Below, piece by piece: positions 1 through 9,057 of a DNA stretch of 64,000 bases. The stretch comes from Pseudonocardia sp. N23. Lineage in GTDB: Bacteria; Actinomycetota; Actinomycetes; Mycobacteriales; Pseudonocardiaceae. The DNA is taken from positions 1 through 64,000 of the forward strand of contig NZ_BEGX01000005.1 in NCBI RefSeq assembly GCF_002583555.1, given 5' to 3'. The translations under genes and the position numbers were made by a program. Under the pieces are notes generated by a model. That model saw only the letters and a list, made by a program, of their open reading frames with translations. It was not told the DNA's origin and ran no database searches. Within the stretch, counting starts at the first letter, position 1. Every line of letters begins with the position of its first letter.

Positions 1-894
1 GGCGGCCGCCTCGGCCACCACCCGGGCCGCGGCGGCCGAGGCCTGCGCAGCGGACCGGCGGCGGGCGTCGACGTCGGCGGCGCCCGACGGGACGGTGACC
101 CCGGCGAGGACGGCACGCTCCCGCTCGGTGGTGGCCACCGCCGTCTCGGCCGCGACGACCGCGGCGGCAGCGGCGGCGAGCCGCTCGGTCGCATCGGTGA
201 CCCGGTCGGCCAGGGCGGAGAGCGCGTCGACGCGGGCCGTCGCGGCGGCAACGGCGTCGGCGGTGGCGTCGTCGTAGGCTCCGAGCTGCCCGGCGAGGAC
301 GTCGGCCCGCTCCCCCGATGCCGCGGCCTCCCGGTTGGCCTCCCGGGCGATCGCCTCGTAGACGTCGAGGCCGAGGAGCCGGACGAGCATCTTCTGCCGG
401 TCGGCCGGTTTGGCGTGCAGGAACTCGGCGAACGCGCCCTGGGGCAGCACGACGCACTGGCAGAACTGGTCGAACGGCAGCCCGAGCAGCCGCTCGACCT
501 CCGGGGTGACCCCCGAGTCGGCGGCCAGGACGCGGCTGTCGCCGTCGAGCTCCCCGGGGTCGGCGAGCAGCTCGAGGCGGGCGCTGCGGACCGTCACCTT
601 GTCCTGCGCGGAGCGGCGCAGCTCCCGGGCCGCGACGTAACGGGCGCCGCCGACGTCGAACACCAGCCGCACCACACCCCGGGCGACGTGCGGGGCCAGG
701 CCGAGCCGGACGGCACGCCGGTCGTCCCAGCGCGGCACCGAACCGTAGAGCGCGAAGCAGAGCGCGTCGACGACCGTCGACTTGCCGGCACCCGTCGGGC
801 CGACCAGCGCGAAGTAGTCGGCGCCCGTGAAGTCGACGACCGCGGGCTCCCGGAACGCCGCGAACCCGTCCATCTCCAGCCGGACCGGCCTCAT
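1..894 (-). CDS. sbcC: SbcC exonuclease subunit, 3' part missing (window edge)
   Basis: ATPase subunit of the SbcCD (Mre11-Rad50-like) nuclease, which processes hairpins and DNA ends in the cytoplasm. About 298 N-terminal residues are visible. A Rad50-type ATPase lobe has the Walker A motif GPTGAGKST near residues 32-40 and a Q-loop region (QFCQCVVLPQGAFAEFL), followed by the alanine-rich start of the long coiled coil. The rest of the coiled coil, the zinc hook and the C-terminal ATPase lobe lie outside the window. The ATG overlaps the sbcD stop codon by four bases (ATGA), so the two genes are translationally coupled, as expected for a heteromeric complex. The identification is secure; only the length is unknown. 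Confidence 0.95.
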   Translation of the reverse strand, partial: MRPVRLEMDGFAAFREPAVVDFTGADYFALVGPTGAGKSTVVDALCFALYGSVPRWDDRRAVRLGLAPHVARGVVRLVFDVGGARYVAARELRRSAQDKVTVRSARLELLADPGELDGDSRVLAADSGVTPEVERLLGLPFDQFCQCVVLPQGAFAEFLHAKPADRQKMLVRLLGLDVYEAIAREANREAAASGERADVLAGQLGAYDDATADAVAAATARVDALSALADRVTDATERLAAAAAAVVAAETAVATTERERAVLAGVTVPSGAADVDARRRSAAQASAAAARVVAEAAA

Positions 895-2063
895 CCCGCA
901 TCCCCCGCGTCGGCGCTGGTCACCTTGTCATGCAGCCGGGCGAACAGCGTGTCGAGCCGCGGGTCGGCGACGGCGCGGTCGCGGCAGTACTCCCCGAACA
1001 GCTCCGACGGGTTGCGGTCGGTCCCGCCACCCTCGGGCCGCGACGCGGTGACCTGCGCGGCGAACTCCGGGTCGATCCGTACCTCCAGCGCGTTCGGCAG
1101 CAGCGCCGTCACGTCCTCGCGCAGGCCGGCCCTGGCCGGTTCGCGGACGGTGACGCGCAGGTAGTCGTCGCCGACGACGTCGCGCAGCGCGGCCAGCTCG
1201 TCGACCGTGCCGGTGACGGTGCGCAGCCCTCTCCCGGACGTGATCGGGATGTCGGTGATCCGCGCCGGCGTCGTCGCCGTGGCCTCCACCAGGCATACGA
1301 CGCTCGTGTTGGCCTGCTCCCCGAAGTCGACCGCCAGCGGCGAGCCCGAGTAGTGCACCGGCGCGGGCGCGGCCAGCTTCTGCCGTCGGTGCAGGTGGCC
1401 CAGTGCGACGTAGTGGGTGTCGGCCGGGAAGATCGCCGCCGGGACGGCGTACTCGAAGATCGACTGCGCCATCCGCTCACCGCCGCCGAACTCGCCGTTG
1501 AGCACCGTGAGGTGGGCGGCGACGAGGTTGACCGAGTCGGTGGCGAAACCGTCGGTGAGTGATCCGACGATGCCGCGCAGCTGCTCGTCGTAGTCGGCGT
1601 TGTGCTCGGCCGGCAGCTTCGCGACGAGCTCCGCCGCCCGTACCGCGTAACGGTGCGACAGGAACGGCAGCGCCGCGATGCTCGCCTTCTCCCCGCCGCG
1701 CGTCACCATCTCGACGACGCCGCCCTGCTCCTTCGTCCGCACCGTCCCGACCATCGTCACGCCCGCCGCGGCCGCGAACTGCCGGTAGGCGTCGAGAGTG
1801 GCGCCGTGGTCGTGGTTGCCGCCGATGACGACGACCCTCGCCCCGGTCTCCGCCAGGGCCGTCAACGCCTGCACGACGAGCTGCTGAGCGGCCGCGTTGG
1901 GTGCCGCGGTGTCGTAGAGGTCGCCCGCCACGACGACGAGGTCGACCTCGTGCTCGCGGGCCACCCCGACGATCTCGCCCAGCACCGCCCGCTGCTCGTC
2001 GAGCCGGCTGTGCCCCTTCAACGTCTTGCCGACGTGCCAGTCGGCGGTGTGCAGGATGCGCAT
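891..2063 (-). CDS. sbcD: SbcD exonuclease subunit (Mre11-type phosphoesterase)
   Basis: Nuclease subunit of SbcCD. The metallophosphoesterase motifs occur in the expected order: DWHVGKT near residue 8, GDLYD, GNHDH and GHLHRRQ, which together bind two metal ions. About 390 residues, the normal family length. The ATG at 2063 gives the family start MRILHTADWH; an adjacent GTG at 2066 is an alternative. A TACCGT -10-like element lies five bases before that GTG and eight before the ATG, with no clear ribosome binding site, so a leaderless or nearly leaderless mRNA is plausible. The gene ends inside the start of sbcC. Confidence 0.95.
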   Translation of the reverse strand: MRILHTADWHVGKTLKGHSRLDEQRAVLGEIVGVAREHEVDLVVVAGDLYDTAAPNAAAQQLVVQALTALAETGARVVVIGGNHDHGATLDAYRQFAAAAGVTMVGTVRTKEQGGVVEMVTRGGEKASIAALPFLSHRYAVRAAELVAKLPAEHNADYDEQLRGIVGSLTDGFATDSVNLVAAHLTVLNGEFGGGERMAQSIFEYAVPAAIFPADTHYVALGHLHRRQKLAAPAPVHYSGSPLAVDFGEQANTSVVCLVEATATTPARITDIPITSGRGLRTVTGTVDELAALRDVVGDDYLRVTVREPARAGLREDVTALLPNALEVRIDPEFAAQVTASRPEGGGTDRNPSELFGEYCRDRAVADPRLDTLFARLHDKVTSADAGDAG

Positions 2064-2232
2064 CACCCGGAACGGTATTCGCCACCCCCGACAAGATCAC
2101 CGCCGGGCGGCGCCGGACGTGCCCGGCCGCCCGGACACCGCCGGAGAGGCCCTGGCCGACCCCGCCGACGTCGACATCGGGCTGCTTCGATCATGGTCCC
2201 GGCCGGTCCCGGGTCGAGCCGGCGGGGGCGTG

Positions 2233-2634
2233 TCAGGAGGCAGTCGCCGCGGCGGCGAACGCCTCGAGGGCTCCGGCCAGCGTCTCGACGGCCGCGCCCA
2301 ACTGCGCGAGGCCGTGGCGCGTCGCGATCCAGGTGGGATCGTTCCAGCCCAGCCACACCTGACCGTCGGCGTCCTCCCAGGCCAGGGCCTTGAGCGGGAG
2401 GTCGATGCCCGATGTCTGACGCTCCTGCATCAGCGGTGTCCCGCCCTGGGGGCGGCCGAACAGCAGCAGCGTCGTCGGGCGCAGGTCGAGTCCCGCGCCC
2501 GCGGCCGCCGCCGCGTGGTCGATGCGGGCGAGCACCGCGAGGCCTGCCTTCCCGACCGCGGCGGCGAGCCGGTCGACCGTCTCGGCGACGGGGTGCGGGG
2601 ACGGCACGGCGGTGAGGCCGTCGATGTCGGTCAC
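2233..2634 (-). CDS. DUF302 family protein
   Basis: 133-residue soluble protein that is essentially one DUF302 domain. The typical motif is visible in the second half: a run with TSGIDLPLKALAWEDADG, then WLGWNDPTWIATRHGL. DUF302 proteins are small cytoplasmic or periplasmic proteins with no settled function; some are fused to or sit beside redox or metal proteins. I chose the GTG at 2634 because a TGGAGA ribosome binding site lies a few bases upstream and the domain begins directly after it. It stands alone between sbcD and the HerA-like gene, on the same strand as both. Confidence 0.8.
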   Translation of the reverse strand: MTDIDGLTAVPSPHPVAETVDRLAAAVGKAGLAVLARIDHAAAAAGAGLDLRPTTLLLFGRPQGGTPLMQERQTSGIDLPLKALAWEDADGQVWLGWNDPTWIATRHGLAQLGAAVETLAGALEAFAAAATAS

Positions 2635-2716
2635 GTGGTCTCCAGGGTCGCGTCGACGAGCGAACGGCATTCCCCGTGACCGGGCCGCGGGACGGTGCCG
2701 TTCGTGCAGAAGGGGG

Positions 2717-4474
2717 TCAGAACGGGGGCGGGTCGTCGCCGCCCGGGAGGCCGGCGAAGGGGTCGCGGGGCCTGCCGCCGTTGCTCCCCGACGCCCCGGT
2801 GGTGGACGCCGTGACCGGCGAGGCGCACTCCGACTCGCGGGTCGCCCACGCCGGGAACGGGAACTCGACCGCGATCGGCACCGGGATCTCGGGCTGGGAG
2901 ACGAACATCGTGCCGGGCTTGGCGAGGACGGCGCGGGCTCGCTGGGTCGGTGGCAGGAACCCGTACTCCGGACGCCCGGCCTCCGCGGGGTCGAGCCGTC
3001 CGACGATCTTGATCGACGAGTTGGAGACGATGCGCCGCTCGACCTCGCTGGCCGTCTGCTGCGCGCCGACGAGGATGATCCCGAGCGACCGGCCGCGTTC
3101 GGCGATGTCGAGCAGGACCTCCTTGATCGGGCTCGACCCCTCACGGGGGGCGTACTTGTTGAGCTCGTCGATCATCGTGAACAGCAGCCCACCGGGCCCG
3201 GCCTGCTCCTTGCGCGCGGTCTCGGCGGCGAGCACCACGCCGACGACGAAGCGCTGTGCCCGCTCGGGCAGGTTGTGCAGGTCGATCACGGTGAGCTGGC
3301 TGTGCTCCGTGGTCACCCGGCGGGCGTTCGTGTCGGCCAGGTCGCCGCGGACGATGCCGCGCAACGGCTTGAGGCTCGACCGTAACCGGCGCAGGAAGGC
3401 GTTGACGGTGCCGACCCCGGTGACGGGGCCGGCCCAGTCGCGGCGGGAGTCCTCGTCGGTGAGCCGGTCGGAGACGAACTCGACGAGGTCGTCGTAGGTG
3501 CGCAGGACCTGGCCCTCGATCATGACCGCACCCGAGTCGCCGACGGCGGAGACCTCGCGGCGCAGCCGGGCGGCGACCTGGTGGATGACCATCGTGTACT
3601 GGTTGCGCTCGTCCTCGGCGTCGGCGAAGACGTAGGGCAGGAGCTCGCGGGCGCAGAACTCGCCGAGGGTCCACCAGAACGCGGCGATGCCGTGGGTGCG
3701 GCCGACGACGTGCGGTCGGCCGGACATGTCGTCGGGCATGGGCGGGGCGAAGAAGCCCACCGAGCCGAAGGGCGCCGCGGTGAGGCCGAGGCGGGCGTAG
3801 TCGGCGCGCAGGTCGTCGTCGAGGCGGACGTTGGGCCGGTCGAGGAACAGCAGGTCCTCGCCCTTGACGCTGAACACGAGCGCCTTGGAGTTGAGCGCGC
3901 GCCGGCCGAGCGCCCCTCCGGTGAACAGCGAGTACAGCAGGAACAGCGCGAAGCTCGTCTTGGTCGCGACGCCGGAGATGCCGGAGATGGAGACGTGCCC
4001 GCCGCGGGTGCCGTCGAGGAACTCGAGGTTGACGTAGACGGGTTCGCCGTCGCGCCCGACACCGGCTGCGACCTGGTGTTCCATGCCGTCGAAGTAGAGC
4101 GCGCGGGCACGCTCGTCGCCGGTGGCGCGGCGGACGAGCTCGCCGGGGCGCGGGGGCACGTAGTACTCGGGCTCGACCCGCGTGGTCATGACCTCGGCGA
4201 TCTCCTGCACCTGCGCGGGCAGGACGCCGTCGGCGATGAGGAAGACGTCGGACCCGAAGGAGGCACCCTCGTGCCGGGCCCGGACCTCGGTGACGACCCC
4301 GCTGACGACGACACGGCCGACGCCGGGGACGTCACGTTCGGTGGCGACGACGTCGTCGAGCTGGAGGTACGCGCCGGGAGCCAGCGCGACGGCGAACTCG
4401 AGCGGGGTGGAGTCCTCGGTGCCGACGACGCGGCCGACGTTCGGCTGCGCGTCGTCGCCTGACGTCGTGGCCAC
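2717..4474 (-). CDS. HerA/FtsK-like ATP-binding protein (DUF87-type) with altered P-loop
   Basis: 585-residue protein resembling HerA-type DNA-translocating ATPases. An N-terminal beta-rich part (about residues 10-110) fits a HAS-barrel, followed by a RecA-like ATPase core. The expected P-loop reads GISGVATKTS at residues 165-174, one residue longer than GxTGxGKS and with Thr in place of the Gly before Lys. A Walker B-like MIDELNKYAP and a sensor-type VGAQQTASEV follow, and the end (PTQRARAVLAKPGTMF) matches the family C-terminus. The GTG start has a GAGGAGG ribosome binding site, and a TAGGGT -10 element lies about 30 bases upstream. There is no NurA nuclease neighbour, so a role in end resection cannot be assumed. 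Confidence 0.75.
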   Translation of the reverse strand: MATTSGDDAQPNVGRVVGTEDSTPLEFAVALAPGAYLQLDDVVATERDVPGVGRVVVSGVVTEVRARHEGASFGSDVFLIADGVLPAQVQEIAEVMTTRVEPEYYVPPRPGELVRRATGDERARALYFDGMEHQVAAGVGRDGEPVYVNLEFLDGTRGGHVSISGISGVATKTSFALFLLYSLFTGGALGRRALNSKALVFSVKGEDLLFLDRPNVRLDDDLRADYARLGLTAAPFGSVGFFAPPMPDDMSGRPHVVGRTHGIAAFWWTLGEFCARELLPYVFADAEDERNQYTMVIHQVAARLRREVSAVGDSGAVMIEGQVLRTYDDLVEFVSDRLTDEDSRRDWAGPVTGVGTVNAFLRRLRSSLKPLRGIVRGDLADTNARRVTTEHSQLTVIDLHNLPERAQRFVVGVVLAAETARKEQAGPGGLLFTMIDELNKYAPREGSSPIKEVLLDIAERGRSLGIILVGAQQTASEVERRIVSNSSIKIVGRLDPAEAGRPEYGFLPPTQRARAVLAKPGTMFVSQPEIPVPIAVEFPFPAWATRESECASPVTASTTGASGSNGGRPRDPFAGLPGGDDPPPF

Positions 4475-4566
4475 GGTCCTCCTCGCATGCGGGTCCGCAC
4501 GACCCTATCGACGGCCCCCGACAGTCCTACGCGCCGCCGCGGACTCCGGCGTCACCGGGCGCACGT

Positions 4567-5022
4567 TCAGCGACGCAGCGCGATCCGCGCCCACGTCGCG
4601 GCGAGCACGACGATGGTGACCAGGGCCAGTACCAGCCCGAACTCGGGACCGAGCCCGCCCTGGGGCACCGAGATCTGACGGGACCAGACGGCCCAGACCC
4701 CGGTGATCGTCGAGATGCCGCACCCGGCCGCGCACACCCAGGCGAGCCACCAGTGCCGCAGTGCGAGCGCCAGTCCCGAGGCGGCGACGCCGAAGATCAG
4801 CGCGGCGAAGGTGAAGATGCGCGGGAGGATGCCGAAGCCGCCCTCGCCGACGAGCAGGTCCCAGCCGCGCTCGTCGCCGATCCACGGCAGCAGGAAAGCC
4901 CCGATCAGCACCAGTACCGCGACGGCGACGACCATCGCCGTGGCGCCCGGGTCGATGCGGCGTTCCACGCGGCGCGCGACGTCGCGCAGCTCGCGGTCGA
5001 GCTCGCTGAGCCCGTCGGTCAT
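4567..5022 (-). CDS. Small membrane protein, Rv2732c-like
   Basis: 151-residue predicted inner-membrane protein. A charged cytoplasmic N-terminus (MTDGLSELDRELRDVARRVE) is followed by four hydrophobic segments at about residues 28-47, 67-87, 92-112 and 125-148. Position and character match the conserved gene found beside miaB in mycobacteria (Rv2732c next to Rv2733c); function is unknown. The ATG at 5022 has a GAGGAG ribosome binding site. It lies 61 bases downstream of miaB on the same strand, so the two are probably co-transcribed. The larger open frame extending further upstream overlaps miaB and is not real. Confidence 0.75.
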   Translation of the reverse strand: MTDGLSELDRELRDVARRVERRIDPGATAMVVAVAVLVLIGAFLLPWIGDERGWDLLVGEGGFGILPRIFTFAALIFGVAASGLALALRHWWLAWVCAAGCGISTITGVWAVWSRQISVPQGGLGPEFGLVLALVTIVVLAATWARIALRR

Positions 5023-5083
5023 GCCCTGCTCCTCACGTCCGTTGCCCGCGTGCTCGTCGCCCGCCATCGGAAAGACCCGGCCC

Positions 5084-6550
5084 TCAGCCTGTGCTGCAGC
5101 CCGCGGCCGCCGGCACCGGGGCGGGTGCGCCGAAGCCGGGCAGGCCGAGGCCGGTGGGCGCGCCGCCGGGGCGGGTCCCCGCGTCGAACGCGTCGCCGGC
5201 GCGGGTGCGCCGGTGCGAGAGCAGCCCGTCGTCGGCGACGAGGTGGTGCGGGGCGCCGTAGCCGATCCGGACGGTGACGACGTCGCCCGGGCGGACCGGG
5301 CTGTCGCCGGGGGCGAAGTGCACGAGCCTGCCGTCGCGGGCGCGGCCGGACAGCCGGCGGGTCTCGGCGTCCTTGCGGCCCTCGCCGGTGGACACCAGCA
5401 CCTCGACCTCGCGGCCCTCGACGGCCCGGTTCTGCTCCCAGGAGATGCGTTCCTGCAGCTCGACGAGCCGCATGTAGCGCTCCTGGACGACCTTCTTGGG
5501 CAGCTGGTCGGGCAGGGTCGCGGCCGGGGTGCCGGGGCGCTGCGAGTACTGGAAGGTGAAGGCCTGGGCGAAGCGGGCGCGCTCGACGACGTCGAGGGTC
5601 GCCTGGAAGTCGGCCTCGGTCTCGCCGGGGAAGCCGACGATGATGTCGGTGCTGATGGCGGCGTCGGGGATCGACTCGCGCACCTCGTCGAGGATCGCGA
5701 GGAACCGCGAGGACCGGTAGGAGCGGCGCATCTCGCGAAGCACCCGGTCGGAGCCCGACTGCAGCGGCATGTGCAGCTGCGGGCACACGACGGGTGTCTG
5801 CGCCATCGCGGCGATGACGTCGGAGGAGAACTCGCGCGGGTGCGGCGAGGTGAAGCGGACGCGCTCCAGGCCCTCGACCTCGCCGCAGGCACGCAACAGC
5901 TTCGAGAACGCCTCGCGGTCGCCGAACTCGACACCGTAGGCGTTGACGTTCTGGCCGAGCAGGGTCACCTCGAGCACGCCGTCGGCGGCGAGGGCGGAGA
6001 CCTCGGCCAGCACGTCGCCGGGGCGGCGGTCGCGTTCCGTGCCGCGCAACGACGGCACGATGCAGAACGTGCAGGTGTTGTTGCAGCCCACCGAGATCGA
6101 CACCCAGCCTGCGTAGGCCGACTCGCGCCGCGCGGGCAGCGTCGACGGGAAGACCTCGAGCGACTCCCGGATCTCGACCTCGGCGCGCTCGTTGTGCCGC
6201 GCCCGCTCCAGCAAGGTGGGCAGGGCGCCGACGTTGTGGGTGCCGAACACGACGTCGACCCAGGGCGCCTTCGCGACGATCGTGTCGCGGTCCTTCTGCG
6301 CCAGGCAGCCGCCGACGGCGATCTGCATGCCGGGGTCGGCGGCCTTGCGGGGCGCGAGGTGGCCGAGGTTGCCGTAGAGCTTGTTGTCGGCGTTCTCGCG
6401 GACGGCGCAGGTGTTGAAGACGACGATGTCGGCGGTGTCCGCGTCGTCGGCCCGGACGTACCCCGCCGACTCCAGCAGACCCGCCATCCGCTCGGAGTCG
6501 TGCACGTTCATCTGGCACCCGTAGGTGCGGATGGTGTAGCTGCGGGTCAC
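5084..6550 (-). CDS. miaB: tRNA-2-methylthio-N6-dimethylallyladenosine synthase
   Basis: Radical-SAM methylthiotransferase that modifies A37 of tRNAs reading UNN codons. 488 residues. Three parts are visible: the UPF0004 domain with its cysteines ([29 protein letters not shown]), the radical-SAM CxxxCxxC motif in [14 protein letters not shown], and a C-terminal TRAM domain around residues 370-440. A proline/alanine/glycine-rich tail of about 45 residues extends past the TRAM domain. The GTG start is set by the family N-terminus ([12 protein letters not shown]). A TACCCT -10 hexamer ends exactly six bases before this GTG, which predicts a leaderless mRNA. Confidence 0.96.
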   Translation of the reverse strand: MTRSYTIRTYGCQMNVHDSERMAGLLESAGYVRADDADTADIVVFNTCAVRENADNKLYGNLGHLAPRKAADPGMQIAVGGCLAQKDRDTIVAKAPWVDVVFGTHNVGALPTLLERARHNERAEVEIRESLEVFPSTLPARRESAYAGWVSISVGCNNTCTFCIVPSLRGTERDRRPGDVLAEVSALAADGVLEVTLLGQNVNAYGVEFGDREAFSKLLRACGEVEGLERVRFTSPHPREFSSDVIAAMAQTPVVCPQLHMPLQSGSDRVLREMRRSYRSSRFLAILDEVRESIPDAAISTDIIVGFPGETEADFQATLDVVERARFAQAFTFQYSQRPGTPAATLPDQLPKKVVQERYMRLVELQERISWEQNRAVEGREVEVLVSTGEGRKDAETRRLSGRARDGRLVHFAPGDSPVRPGDVVTVRIGYGAPHHLVADDGLLSHRRTRAGDAFDAGTRPGGAPTGLGLPGFGAPAPVPAAAGCSTG

Positions 6551-6556
6551 GTCCCG

Positions 6557-6562
6557 AGGGTA
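6557..6562 (-). promoter_or_regulatory. -10 element of miaB (leaderless architecture)
   Basis: TACCCT on the minus strand, followed by six bases and the miaB GTG. This TANNNT-N6-RTG spacing is the usual layout of leaderless actinobacterial genes. No good -35 match was seen. Confidence 0.5.
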
Positions 6563-6643
6563 TGCCGTGGACGGGTGGCCCGGCGCACCGGTGCCGGGAC
6601 GCGGGGGTCGACCACCGGTGGCGGATCGGGAGAGGATGCGCCG

Positions 6644-7615
6644 ATGCGGCGCAGCCCGGGCACCCTCGACCGGCGGGCGTTCCTGCGTGCGGCCGTCGTG
6701 GCCGGTGTCGTGGGCGCGGGGTCGGCGTGCACGTCGGCCTACGCCGACGTCCGGCTGACGGTCGCGGCCGGTGCGACGCAAGGGGTCTACTACGCGCTGG
6801 GCGGTGCGCTGGCCGACGTGTGGCGCGACCACCTGCGACTCGGCGCCCGGCCCGAGGTGCTGGCCACCGACGGGTCTGGGCAGAACCTGGCGCTGCTCGC
6901 CCAGGGGCGGGCCGACGTCGTGTTCAGCCAGATCGACACGGCCGCGGACGCCCTCGCCGCCGCCGCGCCCGGTGATCCTCGCGCACCGCGGGCGCTGGCC
7001 CGGATCTACGACGACGCGACGCAGGTCGTCGTCCGCGCCGACTCGGCGTACCGCCGGCTCGCCGACCTGCGTGGCGCCCGGGTGTCGGTCGGTGCCGCGA
7101 ACTCCGGGGTCACCCCGGTCGCGCAGCGCCTGCTGCGGTTCGCGGGTCTGGACCCCGAGCGTGATCTGCGACCGGCGACGCTGGGCCTCAACGACTCCGT
7201 CACCGCGATGCGCGACGGCGCGATCGACGCGTTCTTCTGGTCCGGCGGCGTGCCGACGGCCGGGGTGGCGTCACTGGCGGACACGGTGCCGGTGCGGCTG
7301 CTCGACCTGCACGACGTGCTCCCCCGGGTCCGCGCCGCCTACCCCGTCTATTCGACGGGCACCGTCCCCGCCCAGACCTACGGAATCCCCGACCCGGTGA
7401 CGACGTTGCTGGTGCGCAACGTGCTGGTGGTGCCCGCGGAGCTGGCCGACGACGTCGCCGCGGCCCTGGTCGACGGCCTGTTCGCCGAGCAGCCGCAGCT
7501 CGCGGCGGCGAGTGCGGCGGCGCTGACGATCGACGCCCGTGCCGCGATCGGCACGCAACCGGTCCCGCTGCACCCCGGTGCCGAACGCTTCTACCGCTCG
7601 ACGAAGTCACTCTGA
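6644..7615 (+). CDS. TAXI-family solute-binding lipoprotein
   Basis: 323-residue extracytoplasmic solute-binding protein of the TAXI type used by TRAP transporters; ligands in the family include C4-dicarboxylates and glutamate. The N-terminus has a twin-arginine-like signal (RRAFLR), a hydrophobic stretch and a lipobox ending at Cys (GAGSAC), so it is probably exported and lipidated. The mature part begins with the TAXI signature ([18 protein letters not shown]) and contains the typical [17 protein letters not shown] and [13 protein letters not shown] segments. The ribosome binding site is GGGAGAGG. No DctQ/DctM-like membrane subunits are nearby. The gene is convergent with a sensor kinase/response regulator pair, so it may serve sensing rather than bulk uptake (inference). 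Confidence 0.85.
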   Translation: MRRSPGTLDRRAFLRAAVVAGVVGAGSACTSAYADVRLTVAAGATQGVYYALGGALADVWRDHLRLGARPEVLATDGSGQNLALLAQGRADVVFSQIDTAADALAAAAPGDPRAPRALARIYDDATQVVVRADSAYRRLADLRGARVSVGAANSGVTPVAQRLLRFAGLDPERDLRPATLGLNDSVTAMRDGAIDAFFWSGGVPTAGVASLADTVPVRLLDLHDVLPRVRAAYPVYSTGTVPAQTYGIPDPVTTLLVRNVLVVPAELADDVAAALVDGLFAEQPQLAAASAAALTIDARAAIGTQPVPLHPGAERFYRSTKSL

Positions 7616-7619
7616 CCGA

Positions 7620-7640
7620 CCCGTTCCCCGCTCGAACGGG
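7620..7640. terminator. Hairpin between convergent genes
   Basis: Seven-base arms CCCGTTC and GAACGGG around a seven-base loop, directly after the TAXI stop codon and before the end of the kinase gene. Position fits a bidirectional terminator, though there is no T-tract. Confidence 0.5.
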
Positions 7641-7655
7641 GGCGGTGGGGCCGGG

Positions 7656-9050
7656 TCAGGACGGGGGCTCCGGTTCCGGGGTGGGCAGTCGTGCGACGAC
7701 ACGCAGGCCTCCCCCGGCCGGCGCCTCCAGCCGCAACGATCCGCCCGCCAGCTCCGCGGTCCGCGCGGCGATGGCCAGCCCCAGCCCGGAGCCCTCGACG
7801 TTGCTCTGGTGCGGGGCCCGCCAGAAACGGTCGGTGGCGCGGTCGAGGTCGTCGGCGGCGATGCCCGGGCCGGTGTCGCGCACCCCGATCTCCACGGACC
7901 CGTCGATCCCCAGGACGACCACATCGATCCGCCCGCCCGCCGGGGTGAACTTCACGGCGTTGTCCAGCAGGGCGTCGAGCACCGTCTCGATCCCACCGGC
8001 CGGCGCGCGGGCGGCGAGCCCCCGGGAGCCGGTGCGGCGCAACGTCAGGCCGGTGTGCTCGGCGAGCGGGCGCCAGGCCTCCAGCCGGTCGTCGACCGCG
8101 GCGTCGACGTCGACGGTCTCGCTGACCGACACCCGCTCGGCACGCGCCAGGGCGAGCAGCCCGTCGAGCACGCCGGAGAGCCGCTCGGTCTCCTCCAGCG
8201 CCGCGACGTGGTCCTCGGCGGCGGCGCCGTCGACGTGCCCGTCGAGGTTCGACAGCCGTAGCCGCAGCGCGGTGAGCGGGTTGCGCAGCTGGTGGCTCGC
8301 GTCGGCGACGAAGGCGCGCTGCGCGGACAGGGCCTGGATGACGGTGTCGGCCATCTCGTCGAACGACGTCGTCAGCCGGCGCAGCTCGGGCGGTCCGGAC
8401 CCGTCGGCGACCGGGTCGGCGGGCTTGCCCGCGAGCACCGCACCTGCCACGCGGTGGGTGCCCTCGTCGAGGCGGCGCACCGGGCGCAGGATCCAGCGGA
8501 CGACGGGCAGCGCCACCAGCGTCCCGACGACCAGCGCGAGCAGGAACGCCCCCGCCACGATGCCCCACACCCGCAGCTCCTGCGCCCGCAGCGCCCCCGT
8601 CGGCGAGACGGTCACCGCGACCCCGCGGACCTCCCCGTCGACGAGGACCGGCTCGGCCAGCACGACGGGCCGTTCGTCCCAGGGCAGCAGGTACGGGTAG
8701 GGCTCGGATCGGCGGTTGGCGAGCGCGAGGCGGACGCGTTCGCGGCCGTCGTCGTCGAGTGTCGCGGCGGTCGGTGACGACGTCGCGAGCAGCCGCTGCG
8801 TGCGGTCCAGCACGGCGACCTCGACGCCGTAGACCTCCTGGTAGCGGGTCAGCTCGGCGGCCAGACCGGACGCGTCGGCCTCGGTGATCGGACGCTGGGC
8901 GATCGAGGCGAAGAAGATGGTGTCGGTGAGCCGGTCGGTGAAGAGCTCCTGCTGCGCGGACCGGGTGTCGGCCAGCGCGAGCGGCACGCCGAGGCCCGCG
9001 GCGAGCAGGCCCATCAGGACCAGCACCGTGACCAGCAGCCGGCTGCGCAC
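7656..9050 (-). CDS. Two-component sensor histidine kinase
   Basis: 464-residue membrane kinase. One transmembrane segment at about residues 6-27, an extracytoplasmic sensor region of about 130 residues, a second segment at about 160-183, then a HAMP linker. The H-box FVADASHQLRNPLTAL places the phospho-accepting His at 253, and the catalytic domain shows N (LLDNAVKF), G1 (DTGPGIA) and G2 (GSGLGLAIA) boxes. GTG start, seven bases after the response regulator stop, so the two form an operon with the regulator first. The sensor domain has no recognisable signature; the neighbouring TAXI protein suggests carboxylate sensing, by analogy with TctDE-like systems (inference). Confidence 0.9.
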   Translation of the reverse strand: MRSRLLVTVLVLMGLLAAGLGVPLALADTRSAQQELFTDRLTDTIFFASIAQRPITEADASGLAAELTRYQEVYGVEVAVLDRTQRLLATSSPTAATLDDDGRERVRLALANRRSEPYPYLLPWDERPVVLAEPVLVDGEVRGVAVTVSPTGALRAQELRVWGIVAGAFLLALVVGTLVALPVVRWILRPVRRLDEGTHRVAGAVLAGKPADPVADGSGPPELRRLTTSFDEMADTVIQALSAQRAFVADASHQLRNPLTALRLRLSNLDGHVDGAAAEDHVAALEETERLSGVLDGLLALARAERVSVSETVDVDAAVDDRLEAWRPLAEHTGLTLRRTGSRGLAARAPAGGIETVLDALLDNAVKFTPAGGRIDVVVLGIDGSVEIGVRDTGPGIAADDLDRATDRFWRAPHQSNVEGSGLGLAIAARTAELAGGSLRLEAPAGGGLRVVARLPTPEPEPPS

Positions 9051-9057
9051 CCCCGGA

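Noticed and set aside
4703..6640. Long plus-strand open frame opposite miaB
   Set aside because: It is antisense to miaB and the membrane-protein gene, with low-complexity Arg/Ala/Gly-rich translation; only its last part, from 6644, is the real TAXI gene.
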